A stretch of DNA of 64,000 nucleotides. It comes from Cordylochernes scorpioides. Its lineage: Eukaryota > Arthropoda > Arachnida > Pseudoscorpiones > Chernetidae. The notes beneath the pieces are model-generated. The model saw nothing but the letters and a program-made list of their open reading frames with translations, was not told the DNA's origin and did not search any database. The stretch spans positions 12,395,475 through 12,459,474 of the forward strand of contig CP092872.1 in the NCBI GenBank assembly GCA_030710605.1, given 5' to 3'. Positions 1 through 10,625 of this stretch are shown in pieces. Each line of letters begins with the position of its first letter. Positions within the stretch are counted from its first letter, which is position 1. The position numbers and the translations under genes were made by a program.

Positions 1-1110
1 AAGAAAATTTCACCAAGAGAGCAAAGGTCTATGGTGCGGCGCCTAGCGTGTCAGTAACGACGCTCCGCTGGTCATCTCCCGATCGTCTGTAGAGATCATG
101 GTTCTAGGCTGCACTGGGAAATCAAAATTCAGCCCAAGAACGACATATCCTGGTCCTGCTCGAAACTGCTATAACGAGGTGGTCTCCCTACACCCGCGGT
201 CTCTCTTTCGTCGGCCGGGCCAGACCCGCCAACTCCTTGGTTCTCTCCTCGGTGGTCCATCACATCCACGGCTACCTGCCTACCGACCGTACCATCCACA
301 AGATCCAGGCCCGTCTTGTGCGGTTCATCTGGGTGCCGGAGCGAATCGCCATGCTGCCTGGAAGCGTCCTAGCGAGGCCTGGAGATCTCTAGGAGGATTC
401 GGACTAATTTATCTCAAGTTCCAGGTTCAATTGCCATGCTTCAAGGGCGTGCAGCGTGGCAACCGCAGCGCCTATTGTTGGCTGGTCGAGAGCGGCGCGT
501 GGATCTATCCTCCTTCATCCGGGTCCTGGCTCCTGCCGCGGCATCTCCGGATTCTTAAGATCAGAGAGTCGATCGCTGACATCCTTGCTCTGAAACACCG
601 CGCGCTTACAACGCCTCAGCTCTTAAACCTCCCCATCATTGGTGATTGCCGTCTTCTACGGCCACCCGACCTTTTGGCTTCTTCGTGATGGGTTGGCGCC
701 TGCGTTGGAGACTTTGTGGATCCTGCCGCTCCCCTCACTCGCCCAACGCGCTGTGCCCTGGCGGACGCAAATTCTTTTATCCAACTTCTGCCGGCGTTTT
801 GAGGACGAGAGCTTTCGCGGGATCTTCCGCGTTGGCACCATCCTGGAGGCTGTGGTGCTTCGCGGGACGAGGGTGTATCACCACCCGCACTGCCCGCCGA
901 TTGCTGGAACACCTGCTCCTGGCTGCCCTGCCCATCACCCAGTTTCCCAGAAAGTGGGAGAAACATATGAATCTCCCCATCAACATAGATTGGTCGTCGC
1001 TCCGTACCTGCGCCTTCTCCGGGCACAGCGCGGACATGACTGAGGCTGGCAATGCACGCCTTGTCCCATCCTGCCTCGGCCTGAGAGTCCTGAGTCACCT
1101 GTGGGTCCTA
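1..1110 (+). pseudogene. Non-LTR retrotransposon RT C-terminal fragment, copy A
   Basis: Relic of the region downstream of the reverse transcriptase active site of a LINE. Translated pieces in different frames read like the RT thumb and C-terminal part: a GRA.xANSLVLSSVVHHIHGYL stretch near 210-290 (compare the typical GR..V.NALILSKL..Y), then a segment with QLLNLPIIGDCRLL near 610-660. No single frame runs through it, so it is broken by frameshifts. The duplicate at 14571 extends further upstream and contains the YADD box. The LINE clade is not assigned. Confidence 0.6.
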
Positions 1111-1588
1111 TAGACTGATCCGATAGACTAATCTATCCGATAGGTTTATCTTTCCTATAGACTGGTTTATTCAATACACTGATTTATCCAAAAGAGAGGT
1201 CGAACAAATAGAATTACCTGGTAGATATATAATTTTACCAGCCCTGCCCGAGATGACAGATAGAGGAACAGATAGGGTGGTTAGCTGACAATATCTAATA
1301 AGAGCAGTCCAATAGCAATCAACAGTCAGTGTGGTGAGCTAGTCTGTGGTGGGACTTGTAAAAAGCCACAAAAATTCAATGCCAAAATTGGGTGGATGAT
1401 AAATTATGTGTCACCACTAAGGTAAGCACTGCCAACCATAATCTGAACCCATGTCGAAGTCAGCGGCCAAGATCCTATCTGTAGGTAAGTCAGACTGCCA
1501 CAGTATGTCCTTCAAATTCCTGGAATTAACAGCACACATAGATTCACCCATCATTAGCTTGCCTTGTTGGGCTCTTAGTCGAGGAAAA
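1111..1588 (+). other. LINE 3' flank, noncoding (copy A)
   Basis: No coding potential. It matches 15641-16228 of copy B and contains short direct repeats of a CCTATAGACTG / CCGATAG type (about 1106-1175), so it is probably the 3' untranslated part of the LINE plus older sequence. Confidence 0.4.
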
Positions 1589-1729
1589 TACACTCAGGGA
1601 CAAAATATCAAGTAAGTGGAAAGTCTAGCTATCACTGGTTTTCTGTTTTTTTTTTTTTTTTTTTTTGAAGGAGTCAGAGATATTTTGTTCATACTTGGTT
1701 ATCTCGTGTGTCTTTAATAAAGGTCACTT

Positions 1730-2190
1730 TAATATCTTTCAGAGTTATTGTCGTAATCCCGATATACATGCTGAAAGGTACAACTTCCTTAAGTTTTATC
1801 CATGAGTGTATCTTTCAGAGTTATTGTCTGAATCCTGATATACATGCTGAAAGGTACAACTTCCTTAAGTTTTGTCTATGAATGTATCTTTCAGAGTTAT
1901 TGTCTGAATCCTGATATACATGCTAAAAAGTACAACTTACTTAAGTTTTGTCCATGAATGTATCTTTCAGAGTTTTTGTCTGAATCGCAATATACATGCT
2001 AAAAGGTACAACTTCCTTAAGTTTTATCCATGAGTGTATATTTTAGAGTTATTGTCTGAATCCCGATATACATACTGAAAAGTACAACTTCCTTAAGTTT
2101 TGTCCATGAGTGTATCTTTCAGAGTTATTGTCTGAATCCCGATATACATACTCAAAAGTACAACTTCCTGAAGTTTTATCCATGAGTGTA
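1730..2190 (-). repeat. 71-76 bp tandem units, left arm
   Basis: About six units with the core AGAGTTATTGTCTGAATC then TACATGCTGAAAGGTACAAC and CTTAAGTTTTGTCCATGAGTG. They are the reverse complement of the units in 3397-5846. Confidence 0.85.
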
Positions 2191-2364
2191 TAACACAAAC
2201 AGAACAATAAGTTCTCCTGTCAACTATATCCCAAAGCGGCGCAATCATTTAAAGTTTAATAAAATTTCAATAATTAAATTAGGAGCAATATTAACCTGAG
2301 CAAAGAAGGTGATCTTTCATTGAATGTTGGAACATGTCGATCACATCTTTATTATTTTGAGAAA

Positions 2365-2715
2365 TAGGTCATCTCCTAATCGTGCAACTAAAAGTTACTG
2401 ATGGCTTGCGCCATCTATCGGATGGCTATGATATTTTTGATGTACCTTTAGAGATATTTTTTACCATTTATACCTACTAAGGATAGAAGTCCTATGAAGG
2501 TCTAGTGTCCAATGGTTGCTATGATATTTATGTTGTACCTTTACTGATATTTGACCATTTGTACCTTACATAGTATAGTGGTCTTTTATATAGATTCAGT
2601 GTACAATTATTTCTATGGTATTTATGATATCCTTTCGAGATATTTGAGCCATACCATTTTTATTCCAATAAATGGATTAACCAATCAGTAACTTTTAGTT
2701 GCATAATCAGGAGAT
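2365..2715. mobile_element. Foldback element with GCGCCATCTATCGG arms (copy A)
   Basis: Left arm 2365-2425 (CTCCTAATCGTGCAACTAAA then GTTACTGATGGCTTGCGCC) is matched in inverted orientation at 2680-2715. The copy B version at 17085-17215 is a short, nearly perfect palindrome, whereas this one carries about 250 bp of extra centre. That centre has two degenerate direct repeats around GATATTTxxTGTACCTTTA. Confidence 0.6.
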
Positions 2716-3040
2716 GTTCTTTTTCTCAATTTATCCCCCTGATCCAAGTACAAATTCACTTTTGTACTATTTTTCTTTATTTTTGTTTAAAAGGTTCTCT
2801 CTCAGTAAGATCGCCGGTCAGATATGAGACAGGTACAATGCTCTATATACTTGGGATAGATAGAGCGGGTTGGAACTTACCCTACTGTACTGGAAAAAAG
2901 ACGACCCTGTCTAAATGTTTACTCTCCGCCTTCCATATTTGTCCACATTAGAATGACTCAGCTGTGGTGACAATGTCCTCCACTTGGTCTCACCTCTCTC
3001 CCAGCTACTTGGAGATGAGATTTAGAGACCAACATCCTCA
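2716..3040. other. Unidentified spacer conserved between copies A and B
   Basis: Matches 17225-17534 closely. No open frame and no recognised motif. Confidence 0.4.
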
Positions 3041-3246
3041 CATAGGTTTTATATTGTTGGAATGTCCATTTACATAGGTTTTACATTGTTGTAATGTCCA
3101 TTTACATAGGTTTTACATTGTTGGAATGTCCATTTACATAGGTTTTACATTGTTGGAATGTCCATTTACATAGGTTTTACATTGTTGGAATGTCCATTTA
3201 CATAGGTTTTACATTGTTGGAATGTCCATTTACATAGGTTTTACAT
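3041..3246 (+). repeat. 32-bp tandem repeat (copy A)
   Basis: About six units of 32 bp with the core CATAGGTTTTACATTGTTGG followed by AATGTCCATTTA. In copy B (17535-18030) the same array has about 15 units. Confidence 0.9.
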
Positions 3247-3249
3247 ATT

Positions 3250-3390
3250 AAAGAAATTGAAACAATCCACCACGATATTTTCTTCTTTCAAATAAAGCAA
3301 CCTTTCCTACTCTCCTTAATGCTATGGAAAAAATATTGGGAAGGTCTGGCTCATCAGTGATGAACCTTCCCAGCGGTTTCGTCAGGTTCC
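3250..3390 (-). mobile_element. CTGATGAG-hairpin foldback element
   Basis: On the minus strand this shows the family order: GAAACCGCTGGGAAGG, a loop containing CACTGATGAGCC, then CCTTCCC, then an AGTAAGG-type arm. The inverted words flanking the loop make a strong hairpin. It abuts the 71-76 bp array. Confidence 0.65.
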
Positions 3391-3396
3391 TAACAA

Positions 3397-5846
3397 CACT
3401 CATAGACAAAAGGAAGTTGTACCTTTTAACATGTATATCAGGAATCAGACAATAACTCCGAAAGATACACTCATGGACAAAACTTAAGAAAGTTGTACCT
3501 TTTAACATGTATATCAGGAATCAGACAATAACTCCGAAAGATACACTCATGGACAAAACTTAAGAAAGTTGTACCTTTTAACATGTATATCAGGAATCAG
3601 ACAATAACTCCGAAAGATACACTCATAGACAAAAGGAAGTTGTACCTTTTAACATGTATATCAGGAATCAGACAATAACTCCGAAAGATACACTCATGGA
3701 CAAAACTTAAGAAAGTTGTACCTTTTAACATGTATATCAGGAATCAGACAATAACTCCGAAAGATACACTCATAGACAAAAGGAAGTTGTACCTTTTAAC
3801 ATGTATATCAGGAATCAGACAATAACTCTGAAAGATACACTCATAGACAAAAGGAAGTTGTACCTTTTAACATGTATATCAGGATTCAGACAATAACTCT
3901 GAAAGATACACTCATAGACAAAAGGAAGTTGTACCTTTTAACATGTATATCAGGATTCAGACAATAACTCTGAAAGATACACTCATGGACAAAACTTAAG
4001 GAAGTTGTACCTTTTAGCATGTATATCGGGATTCAGACAATAACTCTGAAAGATACACTCATGGACAAACCTTAAGGAACTTGTACCTTTTAGCATGTAT
4101 ATCGGGATTCAGACAATAACTCTGAAAGATACACTCATGGACAAAACTTAAGGAAGTTGTACCTTTTAACATGTATATCAGGATTCAGACAATAACTCTG
4201 AAAGATACACTCATGGACAAAACTTAAGGAAGTTATACCTTTTAACATGTATATCAGGATTCAGACAATAACTCTGAAAGATACACTCATTGACAAAACT
4301 TAAGGAAGTTGTACCTTTTAACATGTATATCAGGATTCAGACAATAACTCTGAAAGATACACTCATAGACAAAAGGAAGTTGTACCTTTTAACATGTATA
4401 TCAGGATTCAGACAATAACTCTGAAAGATACACTCATAGACAAAAGGAAGTTGTACCTTTTAACATGTATATCAGGATTCAGACAATAACTCTGAAAGAT
4501 ACACTCATGGACAGAACTTAAGAAAGTTGTACCTTTTAACATGTATATCAGGAATCAGACAATAACTCTGAAAGATACACTCATAGACAAAAGGAAGTTG
4601 TACCTTTTAACATGTATATCAGGATTCAGACAATAACTCTGAAAGATACACTCATAGACAAAAGGAAGTTGTACCTTTTAACATGTATATCAGGATTCAG
4701 ACAATAACTCTGAAAGATACACTCATGGACAAAACTTAAGGAAGTTGTACCTTTTAGCATGTATATCGGGATTCAGACAATAACTCTGAAAGATACACTC
4801 ATGGACAAACCTTAAGGAACTTGTACCTTTTAGCATGTATATCGGGATTCAGACAATAACTCTGAAAGATACACTCATGGACAAAACTTAAGGAAGTTGT
4901 ACCTTTTAACATGTATATCAGGATTCAGACAATAACTCTGAAAGATACACTCATGGACAAAACTTAAGGAAGTTATACCTTTTAACATGTATATCAGGAT
5001 TCAGACAATAACTCTGAAAGATACACTCATTGACAAAACTTAAGGAAGTTGTACCTTTTAACATGTATATCAGGATTCAGACAATAACTCTGAAAGATAC
5101 ACTCATAGACAAAAGGAAGTTGTACCTTTTAACATGTATATCAGGATTCAGACAATAACTCTGAAAGATACACTCATAGACAAAAGGAAGTTGTACCTTT
5201 TAACATGTATATCAGGATTCAGACAATAACTCTGAAAGATACACTCATGGACAAAACTTAAGGAAGTTGTACCTTTTAGCATGTATATCGGGATTCAGAC
5301 AATAACTCTGAAAGATACACTCATGGACAAACCTTAAGGAACTTGTACCTTTTAGCATGTATATCGGGATTCAGACAATAACTCTGAAAGATACACTCAT
5401 GGACAAAACTTAAGGAAGTTGTACCTTTTAACATGTATATCAGGATTCAGACAATAACTCTGAAAGATACACTCATGGACAAAACTTAAGGAAGTTATAC
5501 CTTTTAACATGTATATCAGGATTCAGACAATAACTCTGAAAGATACACTCATTGACAAAACTTAAGGAAGTTGTACCTTTTAACATGTATATCGGGATTC
5601 AGACAATAACTCTGAAAGATACACTCATGGACAAAACTTAAGGAATTTGTACCTTTTAACATGTATATCAGGATTCAGACAATAACTCTGAAAGATACAC
5701 TCATGGACAAAACTTAAGGAAGTTGTACCTTTTAACATGTATATCAGGATTCAGACAATAACTCTGAAAGATACACTCATTGACAAAACTTAAGGAAGTT
5801 GTACCTTTTAACATGTATATCAAGATTCAGACAATAACTCTGAAAT
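3397..5846 (+). repeat. 71/76-bp satellite with higher-order structure
   Basis: About 33 head-to-tail units derived from the Tc1-like terminal repeat. Two lengths alternate: a 76-bp form with GACAAAACTTAAGGAAG and a 71-bp form with GACAAAAGGAAG. A block marked by CTTTTAGCATG, then ACCTTAAGGAACTTG, then GAAGTTATACC, then CATTGACAAAAC recurs starting near 4011, 4751 and 5273. The spacing (740 and 522 bp) differs by about three units, as expected from unequal exchange. Copy B has only one unit at the equivalent place. Confidence 0.9.
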
Positions 5847-5974
5847 ATATTACAGTGACCTTTTTTGAACGAGATAACCAAGTGTAAACAAAATTGCATC
5901 TGTCTCCTTTAAAATAAAACGGACAACCAGTGATATCAAAGACTTTTAACTTCCTTAAGTTTTGTCCATGAGTG

Positions 5975-6342
5975 CATATTATAGACAAGATATGTATTCA
6001 CATATAAAAATTAATCAGATTGTGTGTTAAATGAGGAATAACAAATTTAAAAAACAAAATAAGAATAAACGTGAAGCACAAGGATTAGCAATGAGTATAA
6101 AAAGCTAAATACGGATAGTTCTTACTAGAATTCTAAGTTTCCATATAACTCGTACCTGATCCCATAGTACACAGTTTCACTTTTCTACTATTTCAAAGTA
6201 TTAGAACTGTTTTCAAATTATATGTCTCTTTTTGGGATTGGAATTAAATGGTAGCGAAGAAATAATTTATATTTTATTATTTAATTATTCAATGAAAATA
6301 TTTAAAAACAGATTTATTATTTTATATTTGTAAAATTATCAT
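5975..6342. other. No feature seen
   Basis: AT-rich sequence matching 18290-18562 and 18963-19010 in copy B. The empty target site for the copy B hairpin element is at about 6279-6292. Confidence 0.5.
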
Positions 6343-6575
6343 TTATGTTTCTTCAAATTAAAGAAATTTCGGCCAGTAAATCTTTTTATTGTCTCGACGT
6401 TTCGACAAAAATATTTTGTTCTCGTCAGGAGCGAACAAAATTTAAAACATTTGGCAAAGCGTTAGAAATTATTCTAAGGCTGCAAGGGCGTTCTCACGCG
6501 ATATTCGAAATTTTGTACAACATCTAAAGCACGAGTCAAAAAAAAAAAACAAATATTTAACTCACAAAAGACTAT
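6343..6575 (-). mobile_element. Hammerhead-bearing insert, only in copy A
   Basis: A stretch of about 230 bp absent from copy B (compare 19000-19030). On the minus strand it carries a complete hammerhead core. A run of A at 6539-6550 lies near one edge. It may be a fragment of a Penelope-like or retrozyme-like element, or copy B may have lost it. Confidence 0.45.
6388..6436 (-). ncRNA. Hammerhead ribozyme motif (type I, short stem III)
   Basis: Read on the minus strand: CUGACGA core (6428-6422), stem II of seven pairs with one bulged A and a UAU loop (6421-6404), GAAA (6403-6400), then CGUC with cleavage expected after C at 6396. Stem III would be the self-complementary ACGU, as in minimal hammerheads that act as dimers. 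Stem I has three clear pairs (CUC with GAG, 6431-6429 and 6395-6393). All conserved core bases are present. Activity is inferred, not shown. Confidence 0.7.
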
Positions 6576-6964
6576 GATTTTTTAAATAAATCATTCAATA
6601 TTCTCTAGCTGTAGATAGTATTGTTGATAATTGTCGACTAGTCGTGCTGACGTTATCAATAAATACGCTTATATCTCAAGATATTCCAAGACTTGATTTC
6701 TAAGCTACAATATTATTAACAAATCTTTATCAGATGAATTTTTCAACTAATTTCATAATCAATTGAAATAAATGTCACATCTCTGCACAAACGCAATTAA
6801 ACTGTAGAAAGCTTTCGTGATAGAAATCCATATTAGATAGAAGTAAATTATTTTCTTCTTCTTTTATTCTTACAATTTATACTTGAGAACTTTGATTTTG
6901 GTATCATTGAAAACAACAACAATAAGAAAAGATCAAATATATTAAATAAACTCTGAGAGAAAAC

Positions 6965-7206
6965 TGACAAAAACTATAACATGGCTTAGAACAAAACACT
7001 ATAAAGGAATGGCAATAATCCAGATGGCACAAGAACCTATAGAGCATGCAACAGCTGTCCTGGTGTGGACACCTACTCACATATTCTCATGCCCAGCAAT
7101 GGCCGCAGCCTTGCAGAAAATTGACTTAGACCCAGAGCAGCAGCTTTACACACCCAAGATAGTGGATATTGCTGCTGCTGTGATGGAGATGCATGGAGAC
7201 ATCTGA
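6965..7206 (+). pseudogene. LINE C-terminal fragment (RNase H / zinc-finger tail), copy A
   Basis: The translation contains THIFSCPAMAAALQKID and a tail with PKIVDIAAAVMEMHGDI, typical of the last ~80 residues of arthropod I/Jockey-type LINE ORF2. The copy B version (19395-19652) preserves more: a RLRTKHYKGM start and a C-N-N-C then H-x4-C pattern. Here a deletion removed the C-x2-C part. The stop is followed by an ACAACAACAACAAC tract near 7227. 5'-truncated and nonfunctional. Confidence 0.65.
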
Positions 7207-7269
7207 GACTCTTCTTTGGACACGACAACAACAACAACATTGGAAGCAACGTTTTTTAGCTGTTCCCTA

Positions 7270-7997
7270 TGTTAGTCATTATTATTATTTTATTTCCAAA
7301 GCGCTATATCCCGCAAGGGATACATGCGCCAAACAAGTAGAAAAGTTTATTTACATAAGTTATTTACATTATTCAACACATGAAGAACACTAGAGATACA
7401 GATTTTGTAGAAAGTTTAGAATGTATTTACAAAATAAATTAAGCTTTAAATATGATTTTATCGGAAATCAAATCGTTAAGTTCACAAAAAAAAATAGTTC
7501 ATTCTTCCTTCTATAATCTTGAAATGCTGGGCATTCGATCAGTAGATGTCTTGAGGTTTGTTGAAATATCCATAGTTTATATCATCCAACAAGATTCTTC
7601 AGTTCATTCTTATAAAAAAACAGGCAGAAGACTAAAGTAATCTATTATTAATAGTAAAAAGAAATGAGTCTTAGAACTAGTTAATATTGGCTATTCCACG
7701 AAAAATATTCTGACTTGTTGTACCTGAAAATCTTGTCAGAAAATCAAATTGTTCAACCCATTATTAATGATGTTTACGAAAGTTTGTTTTTTGCCCCAAA
7801 ATTCCGTAGATCTCTTGGCAATAATGGCGGAATTCTCCGTTAATTTGCTCTCCCTGCATAGTTTACATATTGATCAACTTTGTGGTTTGGAGAGTTACAG
7901 TTCCTTCTCTAGCTTGGATGGATAATTCTACCGAGCTACGTAACTACATGAGTTTAGTATGTCGGAAATGTAGATAAATGTATGTCTAATTGTGTTA
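7270..7997 (-). pseudogene. Second LINE 3' end, inverted, plus noncoding flank
   Basis: The minus strand reads into GGATATAGCGCTTTGGAAAT and then an (AAT)n-like tail at 7278-7300, the form of a LINE 3' end. It lies tail-to-tail with the plus-strand LINE end just upstream. The rest, to 7997, has no recognisable coding sequence and is shared with 19720-20455. Confidence 0.4.
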
Positions 7998-8475
7998 TTG
8001 TATAAATGTTCATTTACATTGGTTTACATTATTATAATATTCATTTAAACAGATTTTACATTGTTGGAATGTCAATTTACATAGGTTTTACATTGTTAGA
8101 ATGACCATTTACATAGGTTTTACATTGTTGGAATGACCATTTACATAGGGTTTACATTGTTGGAATGACCATTTACATAGGTTTTCCATTGTTGGAATGA
8201 CCATTTACATAGGTTTTACATTGTTGGAATGACCATTTACATAGGTTTTAGATTGTTGGAATTCCATTTATATAAGTTCTATATTGTTGCAAATCCATTT
8301 ACATAGGTTTTATATTGGTTAAATGTTCATTTATTTAGGTTTTACATTGATTGAATGTCCATTCACCTTGGTTTTACATTAGGTAAATGTCCATATACAT
8401 AGGTTTTGCATTGTTTTCATTCCATTTACATAGGTTTTACATTTTTTAAATGTTCATTTACATAGGTTTTACATA
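7998..8475 (+). repeat. Degenerate 32-bp tandem repeat, second array (copy A)
   Basis: About 14 diverged units of the CATTTACATAGGTTTTACAT family, related to 3041-3246 but with ATGACCATTTA instead of ATGTCCATTTA in many units. Matches 20456-21065. Confidence 0.85.
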
Positions 8476-8640
8476 CTAACGCTGTGAGGGTTCACCACTG
8501 ATGAGCCATGCCCTCCCATTAAAATTTCCATTGCAATAAAGACAGTAGAAATTGTTTAATTTTCAAAAGAACCATATGAGTCTATAATAGTTTCGAATTT
8601 TGATAAAGTGTCAGTTGTTTACCAGTTAATATGAGTATAC
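8476..8640 (+). mobile_element. CTGATGAG-hairpin foldback element
   Basis: Contains GAGGGTTCACCACTGATGAG, then CCCTCCC, then the arm AGACAGTAGAAATTGTTT and TTTCGAATTTTGATAAAG. The same element is at 21066-21230 in copy B, so it predates the duplication. The 5' part (GGCGAAACC) is lost. Confidence 0.65.
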
Positions 8641-8668
8641 ATGGTGTTCAAATTGACTAATTTTACTA

Positions 8669-9108
8669 CAGTTAAACCTGTCTATAGCGCTCCCTCTTGG
8701 GACTCACCAAAATAGAGTGCTATAGAAAGGAAGGCGCTATTTAGAGGGGCGCTATAGACAGTTCACTTTTAATGTAAAATGTTTGCATTTTGATGTTTAA
8801 AATCGGGCGCTATAGAGAGGAAGGTGCTATAGAAAGGAAGGCGCTATTTAGAGGGGCGCTATAGACAGGTCACTTTTAATGTAAAATGTTTGCATTTTGA
8901 TGTGTAAAATCGGGCGCTATAGAGAGGAAGGTGCTAGAGAAAGGAAGGTGCTGTAGAAAGGAAGGCGCTATTTAGAGGGGCGCTATAGATAGGTCACTTT
9001 TAATGTAAAATGTTTACATTTTAATGTTTAAAATCGGGCGCTATAGAGAGGAAGGTGTTTTAGAAAGAAAGGCACTATTTAGAGGGGCGATATAGACAGG
9101 TTTAACTG
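8669..9108. mobile_element. Pogo/Tigger-like MITE with satellite interior (copy A)
   Basis: Termini CAGTTAAACCTGTCTATAGC and the inverted match ending GGTTTAACTG are flanked by TA on both sides (8667-8668, 9109-9110). The interior is about 4-5 copies of a 91-bp unit (GCGCTATAGAGAGGAAGG ... CACTTTTAATGTAAAATG), itself made of terminal-repeat-like words. No coding sequence. Copy B (21264-22778) has about 16 units between the same ends. Confidence 0.75.
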
Positions 9109-9110
9109 TA

Positions 9111-9517
9111 TTAGAGAATTAGTTAACAGATAGAAATAAGTTCTCCCATCTCTCTCTATATAAATACTGGAAGCCTATCCATCTAATTACACTTTTTCTT
9201 TACGACAGGGTCGCTAGGATGTCCTCAAATGTGGGCCATAGTTTATGTTTTTTTGGCTTTTTTAAGTTTGGAGGAGATTTTTATGACACTTTTTACGATG
9301 GAACTTGCTTTCTGAAATTGTAAAAGTGCCAGTACTAATAAAAATTTAGGTTTTTTTTATCACTATATAACTGTATTTAGCATATGTTGTACATGATGAG
9401 TGTATCTATACAAGGTGTGTATTCCATGGCCCGGTTGTATATTGAGAGAGTGTGACAATCACACTGGGTCAATGGTAGAAACTGACCGCTTTGTAGGGAT
9501 AAGGTAGAAAATGAAAG
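9111..9517. other. Unidentified sequence shared with copy B
   Basis: Matches 22781-23182. Includes a T-rich stretch near 9245 and an ATTCCATGGCCCGG segment near 9420. No gene seen. Confidence 0.4.
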
Positions 9518-9530
9518 TAAATTGATATTA

Positions 9531-9765
9531 CAATACAATATAATGCGGCTTGTGATTGTAAAACGACATTTAAAAATTACCCCTCATGTGTTTCTTTTCA
9601 ACAAAAAATCAAAATTAATTTTAAGGAGAAATAACGATTATTTCTAACCTTAGGGATGAGGTATGAAAGGATGAATTGTGCCCTGGACACTTTATTTTTT
9701 CCGTTTATCATTACTCTTCACAATTCATCCTTTCATTATTCATCCCTAAGGTTCAAATGTCGTTT
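9531..9765. mobile_element. Foldback element, internally shortened, with 13-bp target duplication
   Basis: Arms around AATCATTAT-type ATAACGATTATTTC / GGGATGA(A)GTATGAAAGG face each other. The 13-bp word TAAATTGATATTA flanks it at 9518-9530 and 9766-9778. The fuller copy is 23565-23880. Confidence 0.7.
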
Positions 9766-9880
9766 TAAATTGATATTATAGCGTAGAAATCAAGTCTTGG
9801 AATATCTGAAGATGTAAAAGTATTTATTGATCGCATCAGTAAGACTAGTCGACAATTATCAACAAAACCAACAAAACTAT

Positions 9881-10220
9881 TTCTAATACAATATAATGCG
9901 GCTTATGATTGTACAACGACGTTTGACAAATTTTATAACAAATGTTTCTTTTAAACGAAAAATCGTAATTTATTTTGAAGAGAAATAACGATTATTTCTA
10001 TCCTTAGGGATGAAGTATAAAAGGATGAATTGTGAATAGTAATGATAAACGTGAATTCCCATCCCTGGACACTTTATTTTTCCGTTCATCATTACTCTTC
10101 ACACTTCATACTTTCATACTTCATCTCTGAGGATAGAAATAGTCGTTATTTCTCATTAAATTGAGATTTTTTTGTTCAAAAGAAACATTTGTGATAAAAA
10201 TTGTCAAACGTTGTTTTACA
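9881..10220. mobile_element. Foldback element, ~340 bp, with ~12-bp target duplication
   Basis: Arms of about 150 bp (AATATAATGCGGCTTATG, GAGAAATAACGATTATTTC, TGAAGTATAAAAGGATG) are mirrored on the right. CAACAAAACTAT flanks both sides (about 9869-9880 and 10219-10230). It sits inside the right arm of the large inverted-repeat element. Confidence 0.75.
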
Positions 10221-10246
10221 ACAAAACTATCTACAGCTAGAGAATC

Positions 10247-10500
10247 TTGAACAAGCAAGCTAAGGAATGTTTATTTGTACAATTTGTATTATAGATTAGA
10301 AACACAAGATAATAATACTAAATCACACAAATATACAGCTTTATTGAGACCACCGGTCTTACACAGATTCATTACAGGACGGAAGCATAGATGGAGCTCC
10401 TATACTCCAGGCAGCGCAGAACCCAACAGCCTCCAGGTCTGACATATGTCCAGTGGTCACAGAATCCATCGTCAATAAGTTAGAATATCACTGAAAAGAA
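10247..10500 (-). other. LINE-like 3' end (copy A)
   Basis: Contains ACAGCTTTATTGAGACCACC and a run reading like a 3' untranslated region on the minus strand. A similar ACAGCTTTATTAGGACATG word stands at 29193 beside a LINE C-terminus. Shared with 24440-24600. Confidence 0.35.
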
Positions 10501-10514
10501 GTAATAAGACTAAA

Positions 10515-10625
10515 TCCAAATAGTGTGTGACGTTTCGGTAACAGCGTTGGTATACCATCATTCAGTACTTTTTTTCTGATGATGAAAACAATGAAATGTC
10601 ACACACTATTTATTTATTTGGATAT
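10515..10625. ncRNA. Palindrome holding two opposed hammerhead-like cores (copy A)
   Basis: Outer arms AAATAGTGTGTGAC and GTCACACACTATTT are perfect inverted repeats. On the minus strand: CUGAAUGA, GGUA...UACC, GAAA, CGUC then ACACAC; the core has one extra base relative to CUGANGA. On the plus strand: CTGATGA (10576-10582), GAAA, TGTC then ACACAC, with a weak stem II. Each would use the outer arm as stem I. Probably degenerate. Confidence 0.55.

Larger units (their letters stand above)
1591..5974. mobile_element. Tc1/mariner-like nonautonomous element with long composite inverted repeats (copy A)
   Basis: The left end at 1591 reads CACTCAGGGACAAAAT and follows TA. The right end at 5974 is the inverted match, TTTTGTCCATGAGTG, and the subterminal words (GTCTTTGATATCACTGG type) also match in inverted orientation. 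No transposase is present. Inside both arms the terminal unit is tandemly repeated: about six units in the left arm (1730-2190) and about 33 in the right arm (3397-5846). Minimal relatives of the same family lie at 26517-26905, 36177-36382 and 50905-51065. Family assignment rests on the TA target site and Tc1-style termini, so it is an inference. Confidence 0.65.
6602..10246. mobile_element. Large inverted-repeat composite element (copy A)
   Basis: The left end TCTCTAGCTGTAGATAGT at 6602 is matched by ACTATCTACAGCTAGAGA ending near 10246. Inside them a further ~100 bp (6620-6712, ...CCAAGACTTGATTTC...) matches in inverted orientation 9776-9880. The right arm is split by the foldback element 9881-10220. 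Between the arms lie two LINE tails, a 32-bp array, a hairpin element and the pogo-like satellite MITE. No transposase is seen. The equivalent in copy B is 19032-24362. Confidence 0.5.

Noticed and set aside
616-1098. Minus-strand open frames opposite the RT fragment (also 15295-15746)
   Set aside because: Antisense shadows of GC-rich LINE sequence; the family evidence is on the plus strand.
3041-3246. 32-bp direct repeats that could suggest a CRISPR array
   Set aside because: Units are contiguous with no variable spacers, and the context is eukaryotic TE sequence.
6345-6527. 60-codon plus-strand frame over the hammerhead insert
   Set aside because: No family resemblance, and it overlaps the structured minus-strand motif.
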